Shown piece after piece: positions 1 through 12,528 of a stretch of 64,000 nt of DNA (position 1 is its first letter; each line of letters starts with the position of its first letter). The DNA is from Paratinospora sagittata (Eukaryota > Streptophyta > Magnoliopsida > Ranunculales > Menispermaceae). The position numbers and the translations under genes are program-made. The notes beneath the pieces are model-generated. The model made no database searches and was not told where the DNA came from. It saw only the letters and a list, made by a program, of their open reading frames with translations. The stretch is taken from contig CM069607.1 in NCBI GenBank assembly GCA_035771175.1, forward strand, positions 9,377,501 to 9,441,500, read 5' to 3'.

Positions 1-789
1 AAAAAATTATATATGTTGCTGGAAGTGATTAAATTAGATAAATATGAAATGGAAGGTGTCAGCTTGCCCACCAAGAGAAGAAAATGAAACAGTTTCTTTT
101 GTCTTTTCATGTATGATTCTTGTTTGGTAAACTCAATTACAAAGAAGATGGAGAAAGAGAAAATAAATATGTAAATGAGGAAGATAATCTGTCTTCTCAA
201 ATTCAACAGAATATAACATAAACAAATATGTTGTGATTAAATATTAATGTTGGTCCCAAAAGGCTATATATATTGTTTTTTGATGGCTACCATGGAAACC
301 ATAGAGTAGGCTCTCCCTTGGTTGTGAAAAAGAAAGGGATTCTTCACTTCATGCTCCTTGTTACCCTTATATATGTATATATCATGTGGTTGCAATGCAA
401 ATAATAATAAAGATGACTCATGATTGGCTCAACTGGTCAAGGACATTGAAGATTTGATAGATAATCACTCGGATTTGGTGTGAAGGAGATTTTGACGATT
501 ATGAATATTTATGTATGAGTATTATTAAAATTATCTTATGTTGGGAATATTGGCAAAAAGACACTTTAATTAGTATAAAACAATGATTAATCCTGGTCAT
601 CGACATAGCAGCTCAACTAATCTGATATTATGTGATTTCTAGATAATTAGAATATACAATTTTTTATTTTTTTAAGAAAACACTACAGTTAATTAAAGCA
701 AAATCAGCAGAGCTCAAGCCAAACTAGAACAAATTCATGTATTTGATCTAATCTACGGAGTTAGTTAGGAAAATGATTTTTGTTGGCCA
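1..789. other. AT-rich flank, no gene recognised
   Basis: No convincing reading frame, exon or terminal repeat was seen here. The sequence is AT-rich with several TATATA runs. It could be the flank of a gene lying to the left of the window, but nothing supports a specific assignment. Confidence 0.4.
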
Positions 790-2352
790 AGGTGTCTCAC
801 CTAAGAGGGGAGTGAATTGACTGTTTTGAATAATTTAATACTTTGTTTGTAAAAACCTTAGAATAGTTTAATTTACTGTTCAAATTATTCATATGTGTAG
901 AAATATGAAGTGCGGAAGTAAAGAGAAAATTTACATTAATGATTTTTATGTGGCTTGACAATTTCTTGCCAACATCCACGCCTACAGTAACTTTTGAGAT
1001 TTCACTATCTCAAAGTCATTTCAAGGGTGCAAATGAAATTGTTACAATGACTTTTTACTCTAATTTATGAAATAACATATATATGCCCTCAATACTCTAT
1101 TGACCTAAGTAGTTTTCTACTTATATTTCTCATAATGTTTTGATGTTATCAAATAATATAACAAATAATATTCAATAAATTTATCTAGTATATTTCAATA
1201 CCTAAGGAAGATACAAGATCAAAGCACTTCAAGTTCAATAAGTCCCTTAAGCAAAAAATATTCAACTTCTCAAGGCTTGGACGATTGGACTACTTAAAAG
1301 AAAAAGAGGTTGAAAAGTACTTTATGTGACTAGAATTAGAATGTGACCTTCTTGCTCATTATTTCTCAATCATTTTAAGATTCATGTTTTTTTTTACATT
1401 TGCATAAATTTTGTCCAAATCATATTTGTATAAGTTTTGTCAAATTCATATATGTATAAGTTTTCTCAAAATCGAATTCAAAAAAAAAAAAAAAAGGTTT
1501 TCTCAAAATTATATTTGATTAAGTTTTCCAAAATCAATCCATATAATTTGTATTTTGAACTTAGCTTTCAATTTATTATTTGAAAAGTTTTCAAAATGAT
1601 CTTGAAGTGTTTAATGATCAAATATAATTGTGTATATTTTAATTACATTTCATGCCTTTATCAAAATCATGATTACCGATTTCAAAAACATCAAATTGTG
1701 TCGACCAACTTGCTAGTCCAATCGACTAGCTCACTAATCTAGTGGACCAACTGTAACACGTCATACCTTTTGTCAAACCCTTATATATTGATTCGTATGT
1801 GTTGTCAGACATATTTATACGTGTATATGTACGTAAAAATTGATATAATGTTATATATCGATAGATATCCTAGTGTCGTAAGAACATCAGGACCCTAGGT
1901 GGGAGCTCTAGGGTGGAAAAGATAGAAAAAAATCCAAGCCTGGACACTAAGAACTCACTCTCAGTGTGGAGGAACGCACTCCTCTAAGATAGAACTCTCT
2001 GTTGGGTCTCTGGACATAGGAGGAGCGCACTCCTTGCGGATGACAAAAACAAAAAAAGTATTTCTGGGGGGAAGCGCATTCCTGGCTGTTGTGATAGGTT
2101 TTTTAGAAAGGTCGATGTGGCAGTTTGAGCGCATATAAAAGTGATTTTTCACTCATTTTCGTTCATTTCGAGCTGATGAACATCAGAAAAGAGAGAAGAA
2201 ATTGGAAAATGAAGGAGATAAAGGGATTTGAGATAGGATTCGAAAACCCAAAGCTTCGGTAAGTGGTTTTTAGCTCGAAACTTATGAATTATTGTATTTT
2301 CCTTCGAGTTGTTCAACATACACTACAAGAAAAAAGACTTTTGGTCACGAGA

Positions 2353-5206
2353 TGTAGCACCCGTGCCTTTAGGTGACGTCATTTTGACCCATAGTGTACC
2401 CGTATACGTATTTGTATACGTATGTGTATATGTATTTTGATGCTTGAAGTACGTAAGTTCGAGTGTCTTTGCATGATTTTAGGTCATAAAGGGTACGCAT
2501 GAAATTTCGGAACCATCGGAGACCCGTTCGACGTCAAAACATTTCAAAAACGGTGTTTTGGATCCAGTGGAGCTTTCTATTTCTGTCACAACTTACATCA
2601 ATGGATTGATCTCCTAGATCCGTTGTCTGATTGGGCTGAAATTTTGTCAGCTCATTCTTATATGATAGATCTTCATTATGAACGGTCAAGATCTTAATTG
2701 GAGTTACCTAATTTGAGTTATAACGCCCAAAACACTGTTTCACGGATTCTGGGATTTTCTTACGCAGTTTTGATCAAACAAATAGATCTCACACTCCCAC
2801 CGTTGGATTGAGCCTAAAGTTTACCAGAATGTTTATAACTTACTCATTCAACGTTTGAACGGTCAAGATGTTAAACTAGTGCGTATTTTGTAAGCAATAG
2901 ACTATCTAAGTGAAAGTATTGTAACAGGAAATCTGGGTTTTTGATAATTTTGGCAACTTTTAGTTGTGGGCCTAAGCTTATCTATTTAAGCAACCAAAAC
3001 GGGATTTTAGGCTCATTTGCTCATTTCTCAGCCAGAAAAGAAGGAAAGGTGCTGGAGAGGAGAAATGGAGGGGAAAGTTAGGGTTTGGTGATTTCTTGCT
3101 CAAGAACACCTAAGGTTTGTATTTTTCCTCCATTTCTTCCTTGAATCTCCCTATTAGTTGCATGATAGTTTTATTTTGAGCATGAGGGTTTCATTTTGAT
3201 GCATGTATTGTGATGAACCTTGGATGGGTGGAAGACCAAAGTTGGAGTTGAGTCTTGCATATCACATATGTGTGATTAGAGAGTGTAAGGAGTACACTAA
3301 TGGTGAAAGCCCCAATTTCTAGCAAGAAATTGGAAGGTTTAGTTCAAATGACCTAAACTTAGTTTATGGCCTTAGACTTTTTCAAAATGTTTGCATGTCG
3401 ACTATGTTGATCTAGTGGCCATTGTGGATGATTCCATGTTGCAAGATCAGTAAAATTCATGGTTGAACATGGTGCCCTAGTGTAACATTGGCAATAGGGC
3501 ATATGTATGAAAATTTCCAGATTTGGGGCTTTTGATGCTCTTGATATAAAATCTGGAAAATTATGCTATGTAGGTCTAATTGGACATGATTAGAGTTGTT
3601 TGATGATTGAATTCAGTGGGTTCACATAATGAATACCCTAAGATTGACTAATTTTGATCTAGGCTAAGTATTTGGTAATTTTGCATGTAATTTGGGGATT
3701 TTGCCCAAATTGGGAATTTTCACCCAAAGCAAGTCAATTTGTGAAATTGACTTGGGGATTGTTTAATTGGACCCAAATTAAGTAGAATCATGGGTTTAAA
3801 ATGTTAGTACCTATGTTAAATTGATATGACTTAGTTCATTTTGACCTTATGTTTTATATTGGCCTAATTGGGGATTTTGATCAAGACTTAGTCAATTGAT
3901 GAAATTGACTTGATGTATAGTCTAATTGACCCTAATTATAATTGAATTTCATGTATATTAGTGGTTGGATCATGGGATCACCCTATTACATTCAATTTAG
4001 GTCAATCTTAGTTTAATTGAGTCTAAATGATCAAGTTGGGCAATATGGAAATTGGCTCAATGGGGTAATCAATTTAGAATCTAATTGACTTTAGATTGGG
4101 TTTGAACATGGGGTTTTGACACACTTTATGACTGATTTTCAGTTGTGTGAACCATGTTATTTTCAGGTCTTGTGATTGATCTTGAACCCGTTTAGTCAAT
4201 TGGAGAGTTTTGGCAATTGGATTGGCTAGACTTAGCCAATCAAGTGTGAGTGTTCTTTTACTTTTGGATTATTTATATGTGGCATTGTAGTATAGAAATG
4301 TTTTAAATACTTATTTATGATGGTATGCATGTTTTAATATTCCATGAAATTCATTTGAGCATAATTCATTGGGATGACAATTTGGGTTGAGGCCCCTAGT
4401 TGGAATTTCCTCTTTTTGAGAATTCTCGTAAGTCTAGCGGCGATCCCAGTTGTGTACCTGGCAGAGGGTTTTATGCCTTGTGTATGGGTAGGTTTGTTTA
4501 AAATAATCCTACGTGCTGCACGACCCCATAAACCCTATTAGAATACGAGTATTGTTTGTGTGTTCGGGCGCTGTGTGTCGCGCACCAGGCCTTGAAACCC
4601 CCATACTCAGGAGGTGTTAGGATTGCATGAGCATGACTACAAAATGTTATGCATCGTCTTATGTATGACTTGATGCATTATGTTAGCATGTATGTAATAT
4701 ATTTCGTCATCATGATATTTCAACTGTTTTATGATCTTACCATGTTTTATAAATGCACGTATATGCCACTTGTAAATAACATTCACTGAGCTGGCTGTAG
4801 CTCACACCTCACCATCTTCTTTCAGGATCTGATAGAAAAAGAAAAGGGAAGGCTTGACTGCGGAGCGTCCCTTGTTTTTGTTTCATGTAGGTGTTGTACA
4901 TTTAGTTTTGTATTTTGATAATTATGTACATGATAACACCTAGTAATAGTATATTTAACACATAGTTGGGATGCGTTGGGTTTTGTATCATTTTGAAGAC
5001 TTTGAAATTTTATGTTTGTAAAACTTTGGAGAAGTAATATTTTATTTCATTATGATCATGATAGTTGGTTGTTAATGATGTACTTTTATTTCTTTTTAGG
5101 GATTCGTATATGTATTTTAGGCTGACGGGACGTCGGGTGTACCGACGGAGGGTATACTCGGAGGTTCCCGTGCCGGTCATGACGTCACGTATAGTGGGTC
5201 GTGACA
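2353..5206 (+). mobile_element. Solo LTR inserted in the CACTA left end
   Basis: It starts TGTAGCACCCG and ends GGGTCGTGACA, with the perfect 5-bp duplication CGAGA (2348-2352 and 5207-5211). The 2854-bp body has no gag or pol frame. It shares its first tens of bases, including a GACGTCATTTTGACC-like block and a GTATACGTAT palindromic region, with the reversed LTR ending at 11908. The short ORFs on both strands near 5010-5262 overlap the LTR end and are not credible genes. Confidence 0.88.
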
Positions 5207-6640
5207 CGAGACCTTTAGTAGCGACTTTAATTTTCGTAAGTAAAACTATGTTTTACTCATGATTTGTCAAATCGTAAACAAAAGTCGTTGTTAAAAGTTA
5301 ATATTTACTTACTCATTTGATGTCGTAAGTACAAATATATTTATCGTAAGTAAAGATATTAAATTTTATCCCGCTCTTTTTATGTGCATATGGCGCGCTT
5401 AACTTTTTATCACTTACGAATGTGAAAAGTTTTAGTAGCGGCTATTTCGTAAGTAAAAGTAATTGCATAAAAAGAAAAAATTATAAAATAGAGAAAATTG
5501 GTTCCAGCCCACTCTTACTCTCTAAACCACCAAGACCAAGTAAAAAAAGGAGCGTTTAGACTTTAAAAAAAGGACTTCTAAACTAAAAAAAACCAAAGAA
5601 AATGGTGGAAGGAAGACAGAGAGGCTCATGTCAAATAGGGAAGGGGGTGTGAAGCAACTCACGATTTGGAAGAAAATGGCGTTCTTTGTTCTAGGGAAGA
5701 GAACAAAAATAGCGTTCTTTCTTCCGGAGATAAGAAGAACGTGAAGAACAAAATTTTTGTTTTTGAAGAAGAACAGAGCGTGAAGAACGAAAATAAGGGC
5801 GTGAAGAAGAAAAATTTTGGGCCTTTTGTTTTCTGGCGTGCAAAGAATAGAGAAGATAGATATGGTGTTGTGTTTGTGTTTTTGATTGTAAACCCTTTTT
5901 CTAGTGTTGAAGGGTGTGGGTTTTTGGTAGATACCTCCAATATCAGAAACTGAAGCACGGGAATAGAGGTGAGGAAGTTATTGGATTTAATCTTTGTTAC
6001 TAGCATTTCGTTTTTTTATTTCTTTTTGTTGTTTTGATAAGAAGGAAGAACGCGTGCGGCAAGTCGATGATGAATCTGCGCGCGGTAAGGTTTTTCCATT
6101 ATGCGACGGTGAATCTGCAACCTTGATTTTGGTTTTTCCATTCTGCTTTCTTCTACCTTTGCATATGTTTATTTAAGCTCTAGTTTTCGGTTCTCAATTT
6201 TGACATTGTTTCTTAGCTTTCTGTGTTTGTTTGTTCGTTTGAAGCGAACAGAGGTGTATGTATTTTCTTCTTTATTTGCACAAAAATTAACCATGTCATA
6301 TTATAAATAATATAATATGTATCTGTATTATTTTCAGTAAAGAATATTTTTATAATAAATGCTTATGCTTATTCATCTATTTAGTCGCAGAAGTTATTAT
6401 CACCTAAAAGGCTTTTTAATTATAGAGAGATGCTAATTTAACTATAAAAATGCAAGTAGTATTGCTCATGCATGGTAAAACACCCTTATCATTATTATCT
6501 AAATAGGTTTTCTGAGATATGCTTAAAAGTTATTAATAGTAGTATAGGAAGTATTAGTGCAACTGATCTCATGTAATTTAAAAAAAGATTTAATTGAGTT
6601 GAATTGCGTAGATTTGAGTTTAAAAGTTACTAACAATTGG
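5207..6640. other. CACTA interior, no gene supported
   Basis: This is subterminal repeat DNA followed by sequence with repeated GAAGAACG/GTGAAGAAC units (5690-5815). These units create overlapping low-complexity ORFs on both strands (95 and 115 codons) that look like repeat artefacts. No motif was recognised. Confidence 0.45.
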
Positions 6641-6645
6641 TTCGA

Positions 6646-6807
6646 ATGGATGTTCAACCAACAAATGTAGATGATCTTGAAAGAATTGAATTAGAAGACT
6701 CTGAGTTTGTGTGTGATGATTTTGATGAAGATGTAATCGAAGGAAGTGATGAAGAACCAATCGTTGGAGATGAGAGTTATAGATTCGATTATTCTTTTTC
6801 TATTTAA
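6646..6807 (+). pseudogene. Short acidic ORF in CACTA interior (transposon ORF fragment)
   Basis: A 53-codon frame begins ATGGATGTTCAACC. Its product is very acidic, with a run reading DDFDEDVIEGSDEEP. It lies just upstream of the captured exon and stops at a TAA. Acidic segments of this kind occur in plant transposon-encoded proteins, but no domain can be assigned. It may be an exon whose donor lies near 6770, with the last residues being intron read-through. Confidence 0.25.
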
Positions 6808-6855
6808 CAAGTCCTTGTTTTATAGTACTCTGTTTCTTTTCCCATTCCTGCACAG

Positions 6856-7003
6856 GTTGTTTGATGACAAAGGAAGCAAAGTTGCAAAACACCCTTATGA
6901 ACTTAGTTTCAGTGAGCACACTTTACGTGTAATAGATATTGTTTCTGGTTATGGAGGGTGCAATGCAGTAATCATCTCTTCTTCTGAGGATCGAACTTGT
7001 AAG
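6856..7003 (+). pseudogene. Captured exon of a RID3/IPI3-type WD40 gene
   Basis: This open stretch of 148 nt is bounded by an acceptor (..CTGCACAG) and a donor (AAG/GTATGG). The frame reads LFDDKGSKVAKHPYELSFS, then EHTLRVIDIV, GYGGCNAVIISSSEDRTCK. The EHTLxVxDIVxxYGGCNAxIxSSSEDRTCKVW signature is the WD40 blade I know from plant ROOT INITIATION DEFECTIVE 3 (WDR18/IPI3-like, pre-rRNA processing). Only this exon is present, with no flanking WD40 blades, and it sits inside the CACTA element. It is therefore read as a transduplicated host-gene fragment with its splice sites, not a working gene. Confidence 0.7.
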
Positions 7004-7319
7004 GTATGGTTTTGCTCTTAATTTAATGTAGTTTTCATCACTTATGGGACATACAGATTTGTTGCATGTTTGCTATTTTGACATGCTTTGAAGGTTTTAT
7101 TTGTTTGCTTTATGCTTTTTGTGGTCATTTAACATATGGATTATTGATATAATATGTCATGACTGGATGATTACCACAACGTAGCTTGTTGAGATGGTCA
7201 ATTATTATGGTTTGCGATGTATGCTAGAGGAATAAGATGACCTCCAAATAACAAGGATGGAGATAATTAAGAAAATTATAGTTAGTTGTAATAAACTAAA
7301 GATTGATGCATGTTTTATA

Positions 7320-7501
7320 GTGGGTCACGAGCTTCCTCAAGAACACATGGATCTTCATATAGTGGTCAGAACAACACAGAAATAGAGAGTTTAGTGGCAA
7401 AACTAATAGATAGGGTCACAAATATTGAGGATGGCGTTCGTCAGATCAAAGAGAATATTTTGTCGCCATCATCATCTACTTCTACGGAGACCACATCTTA
7501 G
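7320..7501 (+). pseudogene. C-terminal transposon ORF exon (TnpA-like)
   Basis: After a TATAG acceptor, the frame gives a Ser-rich start (SRASSRTHGSSYSGQNN), a predicted short coiled coil (EIESLVAKLIDRVTNIEDG) and a Ser/Thr-rich tail ending in TAG. Ser-rich plus coiled-coil C-termini are typical of the smaller protein of plant En/Spm elements. There is no conserved catalytic motif, and the assignment rests on position inside the CACTA ends. Confidence 0.4.
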
Positions 7502-9664
7502 TTATTTTTCGCTTGCATGATAGTCATGTTTCTATATTTTGTTACTTTTGTAAATTTTGCCTTGTGCAAATTTTAATTTTTGTATACATACTACTTCAGA
7601 ACTTTATGGTTGTAGAAATTTTAGATTTGATAAATGAAAATGTTCATTCCTTCTAGTGTTAAATTTTATTATTTGTCAAAATTAAAATTCTAAAAAATTA
7701 CAGAAAAATGTTTTTATTAGCTATTTTTTATTTTATAGCTTTGTATAATTAATTTACTTACGAATTTCGTTGTAAGTAAAAGGTTAGATTTGTTGCAAAT
7801 TCTGTCAACCTTTAGTCGCGAAAGAAACTTTTACTTACGAAAATGGAGCCGTAAGTAAAAATGATACTTTTACTCACAGAACAATGTCGTGACTAAAACT
7901 TTTACTTACGGTATTTTCCTCACGAAATTGCATTTGTAAGAATAAGCCTAAACATCGTAAGCAATACTTTTACTTACGAATTCTGGACTTTTACTTACGA
8001 AAAAAGTTCGCTACTAAAAGTCTTTTTTCTTGTAGTGATAGGACGAATTTGGTCATGTTTGGGAATGCTTGGAAATATGGAAATGCTCCAGGTTCGTGGG
8101 ATTTGATTATGATTCAAATTTGAATAAGTTTTAAGAGTGAAATTAGTCTATTACATGTTGAAATAGTAAGTTTACATGTTGATTTTGGTAAGTTGCATGA
8201 TAATGGGGTTTGAAGAAGCAACTGAGGGTTATTAGAACCCTTAAATGATTAAATTTGTAGTTTGAATGGTTAAATCAAACTTAAACTATGTTAAGATGTT
8301 AGGAGTTTGTGTTTGAACAACACACCACCAACCTGTAGAATCATTGTAGTGGTGGTCTGTTATTGAATACCTATGATTTGGATTAATTCTATGAGACAAT
8401 ACTGTGGATATAGGGAAAGGATAAAGGTCGTTGGGTGCGTGCAGTGTTCTGTGGACCCCAATGAAGACAATACTGTGGATATATAATGGCTGGCGTTCGC
8501 CCCGAGGGGGTGCGCCTACACCTGGGTAGGGGGCACGCTGTGCAACCCAGAGTGTGACACCAAACCTGGTTGAACAAGGGTGTTAGAACCCATTTTAGTG
8601 ATTGAAATTGTAGTGTTTTATAGTGTATTATGATTGGAAATTGGTCTTGACTATTCTGTGATGATAAATTAAGAGATTGGAGTGCTAAGTATGTGAAATT
8701 CTGAGTTTAATGATGTGTACAAGTTGGATACAAGTTGCTGGAAAAGTTTCAGATTAAAGACTGAATTGATAAGATGCTTACTAGTACATTTTGGTTGAAT
8801 TAGTGATTAATTGATGATTTAGTTGATAAATTCATGTGCTGGAATGTGAAATTGAATGTGTGCAATGTTGAAATGCAGTAGGTTGAGACATGAATTGAGC
8901 AAGTATGGTGCTTGTACTGTTTGTGTGTATTTTCCAACAAGAATTTGTTGGGTGAAATGGTGAAAATAGACTAAGTGAGTGTGTTGTGGACTTGGTGAAA
9001 GTCCTGTGTAGTGAGTATCACTTAACTTTGGATATTTGTATATGGAATTATAAATATGAATGATGTATTTCAAATCATGAATATATCTATAATTATTGCA
9101 CTATTTGAATTCATGAAAACATTTTACCTTGGAGCATGTTCTGGACTTGCTAGAGCAAGTTAAAACATGAAATTATTTCCAGAAGACAACCCCGCATGAT
9201 GATTGTTTAATCTCATGGTCCGAGCGATAATCTTCTGAATGAAATTGGGATTTAGTCCTAATTTGAAATGGTTTATAGCAGAAAAAAATTGGCTAATGTG
9301 AGGCTGAGCGTATACTCCTTATGGGTGCATAATAGGGAGTGTTTACCCGCTCTATTACTAGCAGGAGGGAGATTAATAATTTCGCTGAAAATCTACATGT
9401 TTAAATTAAACTTTATGAACATGTATGTATTATGAAATGTTTCATGCATGTTGAATATGATTTTAAAAGAATTGAATCATGTGACTTTTATTAAATGCAT
9501 GTATGATGCCATAGTTAGGAATATTCACTGAGTTGCGGTTGCTCACTCAAATTCTTACATATTTCTGGTTCAGATCCCAAGGGGAAAGGAAAGACATGCG
9601 GAGGATAGAACATCCTTGCTTTTGATATGTATGTATTGTTGAGAATTTTGAAATTGTTATTTTT

Positions 9665-11908
9665 TCATAAACAAGACAATGCATACCATTTATAAACATG
9701 CATATGCAACCTAAACACCTCATGAGTAAGAATCAGTACAAGGGTCACGTGTGCGCAAAACCCATGCCCGACTGATTTCTTACTCGTATCTATTAGGATT
9801 CCTAAGATTGCATGAACCATAGGATTCGTCCACCAAGGCAAGTACCATGCCTAGGCGAATCCTAACATACACAACCCAAAGAAAACCTCTGCAAGGACCA
9901 CAATTGAGGATTCTCGGTCGGCCTAATGGGATTCCATAAGAAATCTCAAGCTTAGGGAATGCACATAACTCAATTGTTTTCCCAACTGACTATGCTCAAA
10001 TACAATTCATGAATTCAATAAATCATGCATACTACATTATACAAGCATTTAAAACATTTTATACTACAATGCCACATATAGAATTCACAATTAAAAGAAA
10101 CACTCACTCTTGATTGGCTAGATCTAGCCAATCTAATTCAAATCCAAGAAGTACTAGAAAGCCACAAAATCACCCCAAGTACTTTAATCCCCAATTAGCC
10201 TACTTGGATTACTTAGATCCACTACAACCCCTACATGAAATATGGTTCATACAATACTAAAATCAGTCAAAAGTATGCTCAACAATCATGTTTAAACCCA
10301 ATTTCATAGCCAATTAAGTTCTTAAATTAGTTATACACATGAGTCATTTCCATATTGCTCAATTCAACCAATTAATATCAATTTAACCCAATTGAATGTA
10401 ATAGGTTGATCCCATGATCCAACCACCAATATACATGACATTCAATCATAAATATGAGTAATTAGACTATTTATCAAGTCAATTTCATTAATTGATCAAG
10501 TCTAAGTCAAAATCCTCAATTTGGGCAAAATTTCCAAATCACGTGCATATCCCCAATTTGGAGAAAAATCTCCACAATAAGCATAAAGCCAAATTGAACT
10601 AGGTCATTCAATTCTAACACATGTTCAACCATTCTAAACCCATAATTTCATTCAATTTGTGTCAAATTAGACAATTCCCAAGTCAATTTAATCAATTGAC
10701 TTGGTTTAGGTCAAAAACCTCAATTTGAACAAATCCCCAAATTACATGGCAATTTCCCAAATTACATGGCCTAGACCAAAATTACACTACAATAGGGTAT
10801 CCACTAATCAAAATTAGTAATTTGGAGTGCCATACATCCACAATTACCCATGCATTCATCATAAATCACATGCAATTTGAATAGTAAACCTTAGGTCTAA
10901 AATTCTAGTTTAGGTCAAATCCATGAAATCCCACCAATTTTTTGTTAGAAATTGGGGGTTTTACCATTTATGGACTCCCCATACCATCTAGATACACATA
11001 TCACAAAATCAAAGCCTAAGTCCAACATTGGTTTTCCACTACACCCTTAAATTTTGAGATTCATACAAACCTTAGGTCAAAATTAAGCTTGCAAACACAC
11101 ATGAAAGAGATAGAAGGAAGAAAATGAGAAAGAAATTGATACCTTGGAGGAATTTTGGGCAAGAATCACTCAAACCCTAGCCTTTTCTCTCCCCTTTCTC
11201 TTCTCCCCTTCTTTTCCTCTCCTCCAAGCTCCTTTCCCTCTCTTCAATGTGAAAAAATGAGCAAGTGAGCTAAAAAAACAAGTTGGTTTTTTTTATAGAA
11301 AAATTTTGGGCCCACATGAAAAATACATTTAAATAAAAAGAAATAGTTTTTTCTGGTGCGATTATTTGCCCTTAGATAATTAATTTCTTACAAATGACTC
11401 ACCAATTTAACATCCTAACCGATCAAAAGTTTTATGAGTCAGTTACCAACATTCTGGTAAAATTTTAGCTCAATCCAATTGTGGAATTGCAAGATCCAAC
11501 AATTTGATCAAAATTGCGCAAGAAAAATCTGTAAATCTGTGAAACAGTGTTTGGAGTCTTATAACTCACAGTAGATAACTTCGATCAAGATCTTCACCGT
11601 TCATAATGAAGATCTATCAGAGAAGAATAATCTAAAAAAAATTAAGCTCAATCGGACCACGGATCTAGGAGATCAAGACATTGATCAAAATTTTTTTCTT
11701 TTATAGAGCGAGCTCCACTGTTCAAAAACACTTGTTTCGACATGTTTCGACATCATTCCGAAACTTCATGCACACATTAAAAAACTTAAAATTATGCAAA
11801 GACACTCGAACCAACACGTATTGAACATCAAATACATATACGCATACGTATACGTATACAGATACTTTACAGGTCAAAATGAGGTCATCCTAAGGTACGG
11901 GCGTTACA
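9665..11908 (-). mobile_element. Partial LTR in reverse orientation (about 0.5 kb of its 3' end missing)
   Basis: Read on the - strand it starts TGTAACGCCCG at 11908 and follows the LTR at 2353-5206 collinearly: the GTATACGTAT region, the CTCACTT-side purine-rich leader, and the repeated AATTGACTTGG blocks. It stops near 9665, matching about position 4680 of that copy. The expected remaining 0.5 kb is absent and no target duplication was found, so it is truncated or was joined by a deletion. The left boundary is approximate. Confidence 0.65.
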
Positions 11909-12528
11909 GCTTATAAAGCTCACCCTTTCCTTATTTTCTAAGTTCTGACGAAAATTGAAAAAGGTGACTAGGGAACGCTCGATGTGCCAAATCCCTATCG
12001 ATGTATGTGTATAGAGTATGAGACTACGAACTGTTCATATTTTGTATTGTACGTATATATCACCACCATGTATAACTATTTATCATACTAGATTTTGGTT
12101 GTAAAGTATAATGTCTGGATTGATGACTTGTGGAATTGTCATGATATGTGTGGATATGATATTAAATATTGATGGTTTATGTGTGGATTTGAATGATGTG
12201 AATTAGGTACTTGTACAGGCGATTGTGTATGTATGTATATGCATGGTATATTATGTCGAATTTATGAAAATTTTGGATTATTGGGTTAGGCTAACAGGAT
12301 GTCTGGTGTGTCAGTGTATGACATATTTGATATTTTGTGCCAGTTATGATGTCACAGACAAAGGGGTCGTGACACCAACACACTAGTTCAACAGACCAAC
12401 TTGCTAGTATTAGAGTTTTGCACAATTCCAACTTCGGGTTTTGCTAGTGATTTTCGAAATACTTTTAACATTCGAAATTCAAGTTTTGAACTTCCAACGG
12501 TCATATTTTTGTGTGTAACAACTAGTTG

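Larger units (their letters stand above)
2321..8037. mobile_element. CACTA (En/Spm-like) transposon with a captured exon
   Basis: The terminal inverted repeats are CACTACAAGAAAAAAGACTT at the left and its reverse complement at the right, with the 3-bp duplication ATA on both sides (2318-2320 and 8038-8040). Both subterminal regions carry many copies of a GTAAGTAAAA / TTTTACTTACG motif (5230-5460 and 7755-8005), as expected of transposase-binding repeats. Removing a solo LTR inserted 32 bp from the left end leaves about 2.9 kb, too short for a full TNP2 transposase, and none was seen. It is therefore non-autonomous. It contains short acidic and coiled-coil-like ORFs and a host-gene exon at 6856-7003. 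Confidence 0.9.
1752..12374 (+). mobile_element. Outer solo LTR (gypsy-type) split by later insertions
   Basis: The element starts TGTAACACGTC and ends GGGTCGTGACA, and is flanked by the perfect 5-bp duplication CCAAC (1747-1751 and 12375-12379). Its own sequence is about 1752-2320, 8041 to about 9660, and 11909-12374, roughly 2.7 kb. It is interrupted by a CACTA element and by a reversed partial LTR. A promoter-like TATAAAAG occurs near 2135. An 18-nt stretch, GACAATACTGTGGATATA, is repeated about 70 bp apart near 8400-8490. No gag or pol is present, so this is a solo LTR left by recombination. The length and TG..CA ends fit Ty3/gypsy chromovirus LTRs; that lineage call is inference. Confidence 0.8.

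Noticed and set aside
5659..6006. Overlapping ORFs of 115 (-) and 95 (+) codons
   Set aside because: Both are produced by GAAGAACG-type repeated units in the CACTA interior; compositionally biased, no motif.
8389..9073. Short - strand ORFs (62 and 84 codons) in the outer LTR
   Set aside because: They lie inside LTR sequence, have no motif and no plausible splice context.
1747..12379. Reading 1752-12374 as one full-length LTR retrotransposon
   Set aside because: Start and end sequences are the two ends of a single LTR rather than two LTR copies, and no gag, protease, integrase, RT or RNase H was found between them outside the CACTA and nested LTRs.
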